The notes under the pieces: model-generated
Told to the model about the DNA's origin: nothing
Databases searched by the model: none
What the model saw: the letters and a program-made list of their open reading frames with translations, nothing else
In this document: positions 14,006-23,964 of the stretch, in pieces
Layout of the letters: every line of letters starts with the position of its first letter
Numbering within the stretch: the first letter of the stretch is position 1
Translations under genes and position numbers: made by a program
Source: Mesostigma viride
Lineage: Eukaryota > Streptophyta > Mesostigmatophyceae > Mesostigmatales > Mesostigmataceae
Length of the DNA: 64,000 bases
Direction: 5' to 3'
Assembly: GCA_009746045.1 (NCBI GenBank)
Contig: RPFO01000692.1
Location: 1,055,082-1,119,081 of the forward strand

Positions 14006-14667
14006 TCAATTATGTGCCAGGTGAACGAGCCACGAGCCACGAGGTAGCCATGGCTGACGGCGGAGCTCATAACTTTCACGTTCGGGCACTGAATTTGGCT
14101 GTGAATATCACGATCGCTTCTTCGTCTTTCTAAGACGCACACGCTGATACAATTTTTCGAAGCTATTGCGCAATATATGACGAGCAAACGCTCCTCTACG
14201 CAACGCAGCCTGGCGGCTGCGCAATGAGCCCTGAAAATACGTCTGCAGCTCCGGCTGCAGCTTCGCCCTCAGGTCCGGAAGGCGCAGCAGTGACTGTCAC
14301 TAGTCGTGCACTGGTGGTCGCCCAGATCCCTTCCGGGCATGCCTCGCCGTCTGCATCGCCTGAGCCCAAGCGCGCAGTCGCCCCGGCGAACCTAGCTGGT
14401 CTGAGCGCGACTTTGACGTGGACATGTTATTTTCCATGCACCTTTAACGTCGACAGACCTGGCTACTGCGACATGCCATCCATCAAGATACTGGAGCTCG
14501 TGTTTTATGGGTCGTACGCCTCACTCCTTGCCCTGTGCAAGCAACTCCACTCCAAAATGCGCCTCCGCAGTTTGGAGTTGACGGCCGGTTTTCCCACCGC
14601 AGACCTGACCACCTGCCTGGTGGTCCCGACCGCGCCTTCAGCTCGCCGCTCTCTTTTCCATCCTTAA

Positions 14668-16384
14668 CCCTTCAATTGTGTCAACTGGAACCACCAGAAC
14701 GGACTGAGTATGGGCATCTTAGTAAGTATGAGAGTATCTAGCCAAATAACATTTTCTGGCCCACCCTTGGAACCAAGGATGCTTTTATATCAAATAACTT
14801 TGGGGTAATGTCATTGGTCACATATCTATGCCCCACAGCTGCTATAAATAGCACCCCCCCTAAGGGGGTACGGTGCAGATGGGGTTCAAGAGATATATAA
14901 TGCAATATGGACCATTTCTCAAAATCTGCCGACCCTGGCCCTTTGAGGGGAGTTTAAGATAATCACAGGCATGCCATAGATGCATTCACAACATGACATG
15001 CCATAGAACTGCACAGGCTAGCTAGCATACAGCCCAAAATAGCTCAGACCGTTATAACGGGTGCAGTTATTTTGGGGTGTCTTGCTAGCACTACCGTATA
15101 GGCATTCAATTCCAACGTGGCACAAAACATCATAGATGGCCACACATGGATTCCCAAACACATTTCCAGCTTAAAAGTCACAACAGCATGCTGTACAATA
15201 AGTATAAAGCTTGTGCCAAGGCCCCAAACCAAGCGTATAACGGGGTCACAAGGAGCTACATTATCAATGCATCCAACACACTATAAAGCAATTCCAATGA
15301 TTGGCAATGATAGAAAAAACAAAAGAACTAACCTGGTTATGCTTCCATGCAAGCAGGCCCTGGCCATTCATGTTTCTTGCATGCATTATGGACGCACAAG
15401 CAGAAGGATAACTTGGGCCAGCAAACCAAGAAGCAATGCCTAGAGCTGGCCAGAAAACCACTTGTCTCGCTATGTCTGTGCAGGGAAAAGCATCCCGTTA
15501 TCAGGCCCACCATGTTTAGAGACAATACCAAACGCTACTTCACTGGTTTCGTCGAAGCCTCAGCTAATAGCAATCAAATCTGGTCCAAAATCTGCGTGAC
15601 ATAGTGGTATTCCCCAACCATCACAAGCGAACGCGTACAAGCACTAAAGCAACAAAACGACAAGCAAAAACCATCGATTACATGTCTACAACTAGTTTAT
15701 AAACGATAGGACGACTTGGTACTGTAATGTATAAACGCTAACACGTTAATACGTACCAGGTCGAAACCGCAGATTACCTGCTGTGCGGGAGCCATCACTC
15801 CCACCTCACGGACATAGCCTCGAACCTTTCCTGGCCGTCATCGCTAATAAAACATGTCAAGAATAACGTAACAAGTCTATCCACGCGCAAATATATGGAC
15901 GTTTGCTGCCGAACAACAGGTAGCATACGCACTGTCACCGCCTGACCGCTGACAGGATCTGCCGCACCGATTAGAACCTAGAGACATACTTGCGCACATC
16001 CAGACGCTTCACGGCCAGAGATATAACCTTTATAACACTCAAGGATAATTACTACAAGATTTGAGTTCAAAATTCCAAGCCATGCTCTCGTACCAGTCAT
16101 TTGCCTGCACCGCCATAGCCGCGGACGTCAATTATTTTCATTCACGTCGGTCCCGTTTGACCATGGTACCCCCCCAACTTTGATTGAGTATATCTCCCTG
16201 GCCAGTTGTCCAAAGTACGGTCTGAATAGTGCCAGGCATAGCTTACGTCTAGATCTTTCGATCCCCCCAGGTTTGACCGTTGAATTATTTTTGGCGCGGC
16301 GCCTGGTTCTGCCACAAACTCAGTCCGTTAGAGTGGCGCGAGTTCAACTGGCGCCACGAAAACGGACTCAGTACAAATTAAGGG
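14668..16384. mobile_element. TTAA-target DNA transposon (piggyBac-like), non-autonomous
   Basis: TTAA at 14664-14667 and 16385-16388 bounds imperfect inverted ends CCCTTCAATTGTG and (right end reversed) CCCTTAATTTGTAC. Subterminal inverted motifs ACGGACTGAGT (about 14700) and ACTCAGTCCGT (about 16318) add support. TTAA plus CCCTT ends are typical of piggyBac. No transposase was recognised in 1717 bp. It lies within a LINE ORF1 copy. Confidence 0.72.
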
Positions 16385-16596
16385 TTAAGCGCTCTGCCGA
16401 TGACCTCCGGGACCCGGCCCTCCCCCGCCTTGACCGAATCCACCTTCCTCCTCCACCTTCAAGAAGCCATCTCACAGCACGTGTCTCCCCTCGCTGCAGA
16501 TGTGGCAGCTGTGGGCAGTGGGCACGTGCTGGCTGCTGAGCACACTACAATACGCTTCCGCGGACACCTTTTTCAGCGGGGAAAGTGCCTCCGGGC

Positions 16597-17264
16597 TGTC
16601 AGAGGTGAATTTCACCCTGTGTGCCCAACTGCCTGTTTACATTTGTAGTGTCTGGCCATCATGTTGTAAACGGAGGTATTAGTAGGGTTGCGTCCCTAAC
16701 AATTGCACCCGCCTGCCGTCTTTCTGGCCGATAATTAAATAGGCTTGGTAGGGCCCGCCGTGAGCTTTCCGGCACAACTTACAGCACTGAATATAGTGCA
16801 GTATAGCAAAAGTTATGCAGTGCCGAAGTTGTAATTCCGGCACAATACTTTGCGTACCTTATAGGTGCCGACGGTACTATCCTCGGCCGAATATTCCGTG
16901 TTGGATATTTCGTATGACTGAATCCAGTTCTAGATGCATTGTATGCCGTGTTGGTTGCTTGACATCTGGCGTTCTCCTAATCGTCAATTGTATAATCGAC
17001 AGCTGGCAACTTGTGCAGAATATTCTAGAACGTGCACCGCTGCCCCAATGTGCCTTGATAAGGAAGTGACACACCTACGTTGCACTTACCTTGCAGTCCA
17101 AGCCCAGTGTGGCTATGGATGCTATGGTCCCCACCCGGGAACCGCACCATGGCTTTGGCGGTGAAACGGTGGCAGTCCGTAACCTAAATATGCAATGAAT
17201 AAACTGTCTATCAATTGTCTCAATCAGTCTTGACGACCAAGGAATTAAATGAAAATTTCTGACA
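16597..17264 (+). repeat. 5' LTR of the non-autonomous element
   Basis: 668 bp, TGTCAGA...TCTGACA. It is paired with 18156-18823 and has the same length. Confidence 0.9.
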
Positions 17265-18155
17265 CAAAGCCATTACAGAATTCACCCTATGGACGTCAAT
17301 TAGCGAGACCCGCCTGAAAATGGCGAGAGACGTAATGTATTTCATGCATTATTATGGTTCGGAAGTTGGCGGCCGTGAGTCGCGTAATATTTGCTGGTCA
17401 GGCGTCTTGTTGAAGTCCTGCTGGCCAGCGCGTTTCCTGGAACCAGTCGCGGCTGGAGTCGCGGAAGTTATATAAAACAATTTCCGGAATATTTCACATG
17501 TCGTCAGGCGTCGTTGGTTGAAGCCGGAGCCATACAATGAGCTCAGGTTCAAATCCTGCGGCCGGCGATGTCGCAAGCGAATTTTTTGGTATTTTTTCGG
17601 GCAACGCAGCGTGGAGCTGCGAATTTTGTGCCGGAACCTGTCACTGGCTTATGCCAGTATGGGGAGTAATATGGGATCGGCTGACCGGACGTTCATCGCG
17701 GGATTAATAAGACGTGCATAGTCCACGCAGATGCCCAATGCGAAAACGAGGGGATCAGACCGAGAGCAGGCGTTCAGGCCGGGAGCAACTTTTTGCACCG
17801 AGTATCGCCGCCATTACCACCTGCACGTTCAAAGTGCTACTCCACCAAGACCAAGAATTCTTTGCTGCTTCATCGAGCCAAGTTCGGCAATGCATCCAAG
17901 ACGACATCTTTATGCTGCGTTTTTTTTTCCAGGAATGGTTTGGCCGTGGCCCTTGCCACGAGCAATGTGTTTTCTTCCCCGTGCTGATAGCAATGGTAGC
18001 ACTGTTTTGACGGGCTAGCCATGTAAGGGGGGTGTCAGAGTATGTTTATACCTGGCTGCCCTACCTAGCTTTTAGGCCCTTGCCTGAATTGAGGGGGGAG
18101 AGACTGTTTGCCCTACCTGCGTAGTGTCTTCACTTTAGGCATTGTGCAAGGGGGG

Positions 18156-18823
18156 TGTCAGAGGTGAATTTCACCCTGTGTGCCCAACTGCCTGTTTACA
18201 TTTGTAGTGTCTGGCCATCATGTTGTAAACGGAGGTATTAGTAGGGTTGCGTCCCTAACAATCGCACCCGCCTGCCGTCTTTCTGGCCGATAATTAAATA
18301 GGCTTGGTAGGGCCCGCCGTGAGCTTTCCGGCACAACTTACAGCACTGAATATAGTGCAGTATAGCAAAAGTTATGCAGTGCCGAAGTTGTAATTCCGGC
18401 ACAATACTTTGCGTACCTTATAGGTGCCGACGGTACTATCCTCGGCCGAATATTCCGTGTTGGATATTTCGTATGACTGAATCCAGTTCTAGATGCATTG
18501 TATGCCGTGTTAGTTGCTTGACATCTGGCGTTCTCCTAATCGTCAATTGTATAATCGACAGCTGGCAACTTGTGCAGAATATTCTAGAACGTGCACCGCT
18601 GCCCCAATGTGCCTTGATAAGGAAGTGACACACCTACGTTGCACTTACCTTGCAGTCCAAGCCCAGTGTGGCTATGGATGCTATGGTCCCCACCCGGGAA
18701 CCGCACCGTGGCTTTGGCGGTGAAACGGTGGCAGTCCGTAACCTAAATATGCAATGAATAAACTGTCTATCAATTGTCTCAATCAGTCTTGACGACCAAG
18801 GAATTAAATGAAAATTTCTGACA
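18156..18823 (+). repeat. 3' LTR of the non-autonomous element
   Basis: 668 bp. Three substitutions were seen relative to the 5' LTR (near its positions 105, 390 and 560). It is preceded by a G-rich polypurine tract. Confidence 0.9.
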
Positions 18824-19640
18824 CGGGCTTCCGGGGCAAATTCAGCAAGCGCTGCGGAACTTAGATACTAAAATTTCGTTTTTGGTTCGTACCGTACAGC
18901 CAATCATTTTGCGCCCGGATCAAATTGTGATCTCGGCGCTGAACACGAAAATTTCAGCGAAACGTACGAAACACCAACGCAACTACAGAAAATTTTCAGT
19001 GACGAAACTGTAGTACCGTGTACCCAAGCAAAATGTAGTAGGACTTCGCTAAATTCACGTTCGGAATTTTTCCCCGCAAGATTCCCCCGCACGATTCCCC
19101 CCGCTAGGTTCAGGATCCAGTCGATGCTCGCCAAATGGCGCAAAAAAAGAAACATATGTTAAAATCAAACGGTGCGAATCCTCGTTACCGCTCGGGTAAC
19201 ATTCTCACTCATTTCGCGTCTCCTACGAACCGTATTGTAGTGACCCCGCCATCTCCACCGCCACCTCCACCCTCCTCGCCTCCCACCACCACCGACTCCA
19301 CCGACTCCATCACCGCCCAGCTCCGTGACATCAGCAAGAGCGCCCTCCAGGATAACGCCATCGCCATTGAGTGCTTGCAAAACACCGCAGGCCTCACCGC
19401 CCAAGCGGTGAAGGACATTGCCGCCAAGCCAGCACCCGCTGGCCTGGCTGGCGATGCCCCTCCCACACAGACCTGGGCGGACATGCTCAAGCACCACACC
19501 ACCTCCACGACCTTCGCCGTCGCAGCACAGCTCCAGCAGCAGACGCTCGACCTCCGCGAGGAGGCCGAGGCTCGCCAAGCGCAGCCTTAACGTCATTGTC
19601 AAGAACTTCAACCTGGTGGAATACATCCAGATGAGCCACT

Positions 19641-20176
19641 TGGCAGAGGTCCGTATGCCCAGATTGCGGCAGGAGCCAAACTCTGCGATGTCCTGTGTAA
19701 TTCGCGAGCTCCAGATATAACCGTCGCAAACTTTGGGTTGTTGGACCAAACTTTGTTCTTACAAATGCGCAGGAAGCTCACACGTGGATTTTCCTCTGCT
19801 CCGGTCCACCGCCTGTAAGTGGGCCGGTTGTTCCCTGCTGTCTGCGGGGTTGGTGAGGTCACTCATCCCCGCGCGCATCGCGCTCCCGTGCAGGCGCAGC
19901 AGTCAATCTGGAGCTGAACTCCGCGAGTATATAGTTCGCGAGCTCCGTCCACTGCGCGGTTGCGCAATATGTCCCTGTGTACAATGTACATATTGTAAAA
20001 CTTCAACGAAAATCCGTTTACGTAGTAGACTTCCGTCAGGCACCAAGGCACACTTTATGGTGAGCTTAAGTATGAAATTCCGGGTTCGAGCCTTGCCACA
20101 GTAGATTTCGCGTTTTCTTTGGTGTTTTTTTCTTCACCCTTTTGCCAACCTCCATGATTGTGGTCGAACCCCTATA
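19641..20176. other. Unassigned region between LINE ORF1 and copia-like LTR
   Basis: I see no gene here. TTCGCGAGCTCC occurs twice (about 19698 and 19932), and a GGGTTCGAGCC motif resembling a pol III B box sits at about 20081 without a credible tRNA around it. Confidence 0.4.
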
Positions 20177-20531
20177 GTTGTGAGAGGGTTGCACAGAATT
20201 CCGCCATGGTTCTTGCAGGAAATGTTGCCTTTATTATGAATAAGGAACACAGACGTAAGTCACGTCACTTCCAAGAGTGCACGCAGCACAGGCGACAGGG
20301 TTGCAGTGCCAAGAGAAGGTGCACGCAAGAACTAGCGTCCCGGTGCGACCAAGTCACACATATAGCTTGCTAGGGACGCGTCCAAGTATTCAGATGCACT
20401 GTCACAGCTGAACTGTCAATCAATTGATTACACAGACTCTGGCACGCCTTTGGCGCGCAGATCTATCAATTGTCCATACGGCTAGTCCTGTGGACCTATC
20501 CGTACACTACTCAGCATCAATGGTCTCATAG
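20177..20531 (-). repeat. Copia-like element F, 3' LTR, left part
   Basis: This is the outer part of the left LTR of minus-strand element F, cut off by gypsy A, whose CATAG target duplication (20527-20531, 31336-31340) joins it to 31341-31599. The left edge is tentative: AGTTGTGAG at 20177 fits the AG-start seen in related LTRs, but I cannot match it to a second LTR in the window. Confidence 0.45.
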
Positions 20532-21104
20532 TGTTACGTCGCGTAACAATTCGTTGTAGTTACGGACGTAAATTAGGTCCTTTGCCTCGGTTGTCCCTAG
20601 GTTTACGTTTAGGCTTCTACCGGGACATTATTGTCCTCGTAACAGTACTGTGGTACATTGGGTGCCGTTGGGCGCCGCGCCGCGTACTTTACTAGTGGTC
20701 CTGATCCTGTGGTAGAATGTAGTGGACCAGCGTGCATCAGTAGATTTAGTGGACCAGCGTGCACCTGTAGGCGAGGGCCATGTCCGCCCGAGCGTGTTGG
20801 ACCGTTGGTGACCATTTATGCGCGTTCTACCCCTTGTGTGTGTACTCGGCGTGTGTTAAGTGAATTGACACATTTAGGCTTGAGTCACGGCAGTGTAGTT
20901 GTGTTTCCTTCCTCTATTCCTGGAGTAAACGGGTTTTGATAAATGGTTGTATGGCGTATTATAGTAACACTTACGTTAATGCATTGAGATCAGCTCCGTC
21001 ACGTTCGTCTTTCGCCAGAGGGTTAAGTAGAGGAGGCCTGACCAGTTTAGGTAGTATCAGGCCCATTAGAGGTAGAGGTGGAGGTAGATATCCGCGGCGT
21101 AACA
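20532..21104 (+). repeat. Gypsy A 5' LTR
   Basis: 573 bp. It starts with the inverted motif TGTTACG/CGTAACA and ends GGCGTAACA. It contains two copies of AGTGGACCAGCGTGCA near 20720-20765. Confidence 0.9.
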
Positions 21105-21310
21105 ATGGTTCCGGAGGAACTTCAGTAGGTAGTGAACGAGACGACTATCCCTTGCCACATACACCTTTTCAAGACCCCTTCCGCGTCCAGGAACAAGAAG
21201 TCGACACTTCCTTGATAGGTAATGGGCGGGTCGCCTTCAAGCTAGGAGCGTCGTGCTGCCCGTTTCGGGACACGCTTTACCTAGAAGCTAGACCTGCTCA
21301 CAGCGGATAA
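20951..21310 (+). CDS. RG-rich small ORF starting inside the gypsy LTR (copy A)
   Basis: The ORF of 119 codons opens at ATG 20951 within the 5' LTR and crosses its end at 21104. It starts MAYYSNTYVNALRS and continues with arginine/glycine-rich sequence (RGRGGGRYPRRN), then an acidic tail. Copy B has the same ORF at 46885-47184. Between the two, many differences fall at third codon positions (for example GCC/GCT, AGA/AGG, CTG/TTG, ACC/ACT, AGT/AGC), which suggests selection on the protein. RG-rich sequence suggests RNA binding, but no named family is recognised. It could be an N-terminal gag-like leader protein. Confidence 0.55.
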   Translation: MAYYSNTYVNALRSAPSRSSFARGLSRGGLTSLGSIRPIRGRGGGRYPRRNNGSGGTSVGSERDDYPLPHTPFQDPFRVQEQEVDTSLIGNGRVAFKLGASCCPFRDTLYLEARPAHSG

Positions 21311-21637
21311 ATCCTTTCGTAGTTAGCCTGTCCTTCGCCTTGTTTTCCTGCTTACGGTTGTTTCCTGCCTTAGATAGGGGAGTATTACTGTTCGGAGACG
21401 ATTAGCGTCGCAGTACCTACACCTTTTTCCTTGTGCTGCTGCTTTATTAGACGGCCGCACCCGCAGAGTTACGGGGCGCTGTGTTAGGACGAGCGCTGGG
21501 ATATCCGGCCGCTGACTTAGGACGAGAGCTGGAAACTCCCGCCCTCCTTCTTCTTTCGGTGATCCAGATCGTCAAGCTAAGTCGCCTACCCCTACCTCGT
21601 CTAGCTTGACATCACAAGACACGCCAGGTGAGTTATC

Positions 21638-22030
21638 ATGAGTCAACGTCGTGTTTTTACTGCGCCTTCCCATTCATCTAGTGATAATAGTTTAGCTAAG
21701 TATTACGTAGTTATTACCCCTCAATGGTCAGCCATTTTCCTCTCTTGGTCAGATGCTAGGAAGATAGTGCAAAACCGTACATATAATGTAATTAGGTATA
21801 AGAAATTTGTTACCTTCGAGGAAGCTCAACAATTCCTTATAGACCATAGCGTATCAGATCTAGGCCTACACGTACGTTCTACTCCTCATGGTCGCCCTCC
21901 TGTAGAAGCTCTAGATTTTGCTACCCCTCCTTCGTCTCCCCCTAAGAGGGCTGCATCCTCATCTAGCTTAGATACTCCTCTCACCTTGGAATTCGGTTCC
22001 CTATCCATTACTGTTGTTAAAAAGGACTGA
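21638..22030 (+). CDS. Stand-alone RNase H1-type hybrid-binding / viroplasmin-like domain protein (gypsy A)
   Basis: A 130-residue ORF, ATG 21638 to TGA 22028. Residues about 21-70 (KYYVVITP..., FLSWSDARKIVQN, YKKFVTFEEAQQFL) fit the fold signature of the RNase H1 N-terminal RNA:DNA hybrid-binding domain, also the core of caulimovirus viroplasmin: YxVxxG..PGIY.SWxEA..V..F..A.YKKF.T.EEA..F. The C-terminal part is Ser/Pro-rich and ends TVVKKD. The ORF is separate from gag, which starts 125 bp downstream, and is intact in both copies A and B although gag and pol are broken. A role binding hybrids or RNA during reverse transcription is inference. The GIY motif is replaced by AIF. Confidence 0.68.
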   Translation: MSQRRVFTAPSHSSSDNSLAKYYVVITPQWSAIFLSWSDARKIVQNRTYNVIRYKKFVTFEEAQQFLIDHSVSDLGLHVRSTPHGRPPVEALDFATPPSSPPKRAASSSSLDTPLTLEFGSLSITVVKKD

Positions 22031-22154
22031 TTTAAATTGTTCCTTTCTTTTAAGCCATTAAAATCTTTTCCTTTTCTTTCCTTGCCTTATATTAGGCCTT
22101 GTCCTTTATCCTTGCTGCTTTCAGTTAGATTTTTGATCATTTACTTAAACAAAA

Positions 22155-23913
22155 ATGGATCCAGTGGGTGGTAACTGTCGCCTATACCTACCAATACTCC
22201 TACTATGAATAATAATAATAATAATAATAATAACAACCATAACAACAATCGGGTAACCGACGGGACTCACTTGAAACGGTACACCATCTCACTCCTCAAG
22301 GTAATCTTCGTGCCTCACCTCCTTCTCCTCTTGCTGATGGTCGCCGTCGTCCCTCACTTACCCCTCCTACCTATGAACAACGTCAACGTATGCAAGTCAG
22401 ATTTAGTGATGACCCTTCCCTTACCCTGAACCAGGCCCCTGCCCCTCCTGCAACCTTGGCTCAACCCTCCAGCAGGTCCTCACTAACTAACAATGTTTTT
22501 AGGCCTCCTTCCCACCCTGTTCCTTCCATGCCTGCTCTTAACACGGGTCGTGCCTCTGCCCCTGTCGGTCCTTCTGGGCGCCCTAGTGCAGTTCCCTTTT
22601 ACCCACCTGCTTCCTGGTCCTACCCTGAGACGGCCTATGAGGCAGCCCAGGTCCCTACCCGTGTGGCTGATTTAGAAGTTAATAGTGATTTCAGTACCAT
22701 GCCCTTAGATGACAGAAATTATGATCATTTTGCCTATTCCTCTCTTCGTGAGCAATATACTGTCCCCTTCTCTTATGGGCACCAGCCTGAAACGGTGGCC
22801 CCGTCTAGACCCCTACCCAAGACTTTTCCTCTTCCTTCCTTCTATCCCGCTTATGTAGCAGTGGAAGATAGTGGCCCTATGGGAAAAACTGACTCTTCTA
22901 ATCCCCCTAAGCCCCCTGCTCTTCCCCTCTTTGCTAACCTTCCCAAGCTGGATGTCAAGTCTACCCCTCAACAGTTTTTCACCTTTATTATGTTGCTTAC
23001 ACAGAACACGGAGTCGTGGCAGAATCATAATAGATGGCGTCTTTCTGATGCTGTATTAGTTCCTCACTATCTCACAACCTGTATTACTCCTGAGCTTGCT
23101 AACCTCATTCAGTGTGAGTCTTTGGCCTCTCATGCCTACCCTAACTCTGTAGCAGAATTGTTTAAGCGTTTAGAGAACCATTTAGTCCCTCCTGATTCAG
23201 ATTGGCAGGATAGATTAGCCTTTGGTACCTTGCAGCAGGGTACCAAATCATTTAAGGAGTATATGAAAGAGTTTGATGCTCAGATGGTACGAATTAGGGA
23301 TTTGTCGGGTGCAGAAGTACGTGCTCGCTTCCTCCAAGGCCTCAGTAGACCCTTATTACGTGAAGTCAAGCGCCAGTTCTCTGCCTACCGTTTTACTGAT
23401 CTGCCCCTCAAGCATGTGCGCCAGCATCTCTTGCGTGTAGCAGATTTCTTCACCACCCTTCTCTTCCTACCCGTTCCCGTATTAATAATATTATCCTTAC
23501 CCCTGAGGAGGAGAACTCCTATGTAGAAGAATTAGATATCTGTGTTACTGACCTTTCAGCCCTTGATGTCTCTCATATCACATGCTATCATTGTAAGGAA
23601 GTAGGTCATCTTAAACGTGAGTGCCCCAAGTTCCTTTCGGGTGCTCCCCCTCATCCCGACGCTCGCCCTCCTCGTACCCCTCAGCGTGCTCCTATTCGTC
23701 CTACTTCAGGACGCATTCCTTCAGCTACCCCTAGTAGGCTGAATGCTGTGCAGACAGGATCCCCAGGGTTCCCCTATGATAATCAGGCTCCCGCACCCTC
23801 TTCGCTCCCTCGTGACCCTCCAGCAGTGGCTTTTTCGCCAGGGTCTTCTTCGGGGTTAGTTCCTATGGATTTGGGGGGGGAGGGGGAACAGTAGGCCTGT
23901 CAGCCGGGGGTAA
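22155..23913 (+). pseudogene. Gypsy A gag, frameshifted
   Basis: It starts at ATG 22155 (MDPVGG) and reaches TAA 23911. The capsid-like central part is at 22900-23450 (PKLDVKSTPQQFFTF, WQDRLAFGTLQQG, FLQGLSRPLLREV), a typical Ty3/gypsy retrotransposon gag pattern. The nucleocapsid zinc knuckle CYHCKEVGHLKREC (CX2CX4HX4C) is at about 23582-23623. Compared with copy B, single-base indels lie near 22170, in the 22380 region, at 23459 and in the poly-G at 23875. The longest open part is 22390-23526. Asn-rich AAT repeats near the N-terminus (22205-22250) vary in length between copies. Confidence 0.8.
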
Positions 23914-23964
23914 CCTGGACAGGTCCTTAGATAGTACCCCAGATAAAATTTTTGCCTGCCTGTT

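Larger units (their letters stand above)
16597..18823 (+). mobile_element. Young non-autonomous LTR retroelement
   Basis: Two 668-bp direct repeats surround 891 bp of internal sequence and are flanked by CGGGC (16592-16596, 18824-18828). The LTRs run TGTCAGA...TCTGACA, so they have canonical TG...CA ends. By eye they differ at three positions, implying a recent insertion. A G-rich polypurine tract (GCAAGGGGGG) immediately precedes the right LTR, which sets the + orientation. The interior has no gag or pol homology; its longest frame (17714-18010) shows no domain. It depends on another element for mobility. Confidence 0.85.
16543..19242. mobile_element. CACTA-like DNA element split by an LTR element
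   Basis: The inverted ends are CACTACAATACGCTTC on the left and, reversed, CACTACAATACGGTTC on the right. CACTA ends define the EnSpm/CACTA superfamily. Without the LTR element at 16597-18823 it is about 470 bp and non-coding. I could not confirm the expected 3-bp target duplication, so the exact edges are uncertain. Confidence 0.6.
14015..19640 (+). pseudogene. Second LINE ORF1 copy, split by two DNA elements
   Basis: Homology to the 6350-7470 copy covers 14015-14667 (5' UTR, start codon region, SRALVVAQIPSGHASPSASP), 16385-16542 (matching about 6990-7110) and 19243-19610 (LTAQAVKDIAAKPAPAG). The gaps are the TTAA element at 14668-16384 and the CACTA-like element at 16543-19242. The ORF1 reading frame is not restored throughout. 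Similarity to the first copy fades after about 19600. Confidence 0.68.

Noticed and set aside
17518-17600. tRNA-like B box GGTTCAAATCC in the non-autonomous LTR element
   Set aside because: The T-stem is partial and I could not find a matching acceptor stem or D arm.
17714-18010. 98-codon frame inside the non-autonomous LTR element
   Set aside because: No motif, overlapping alternatives in other frames, and not supported by a second copy.
20075-20110. Possible tRNA end around GGGTTCGAGCC
   Set aside because: No acceptor pairing or A box upstream; an isolated B-box-like motif.
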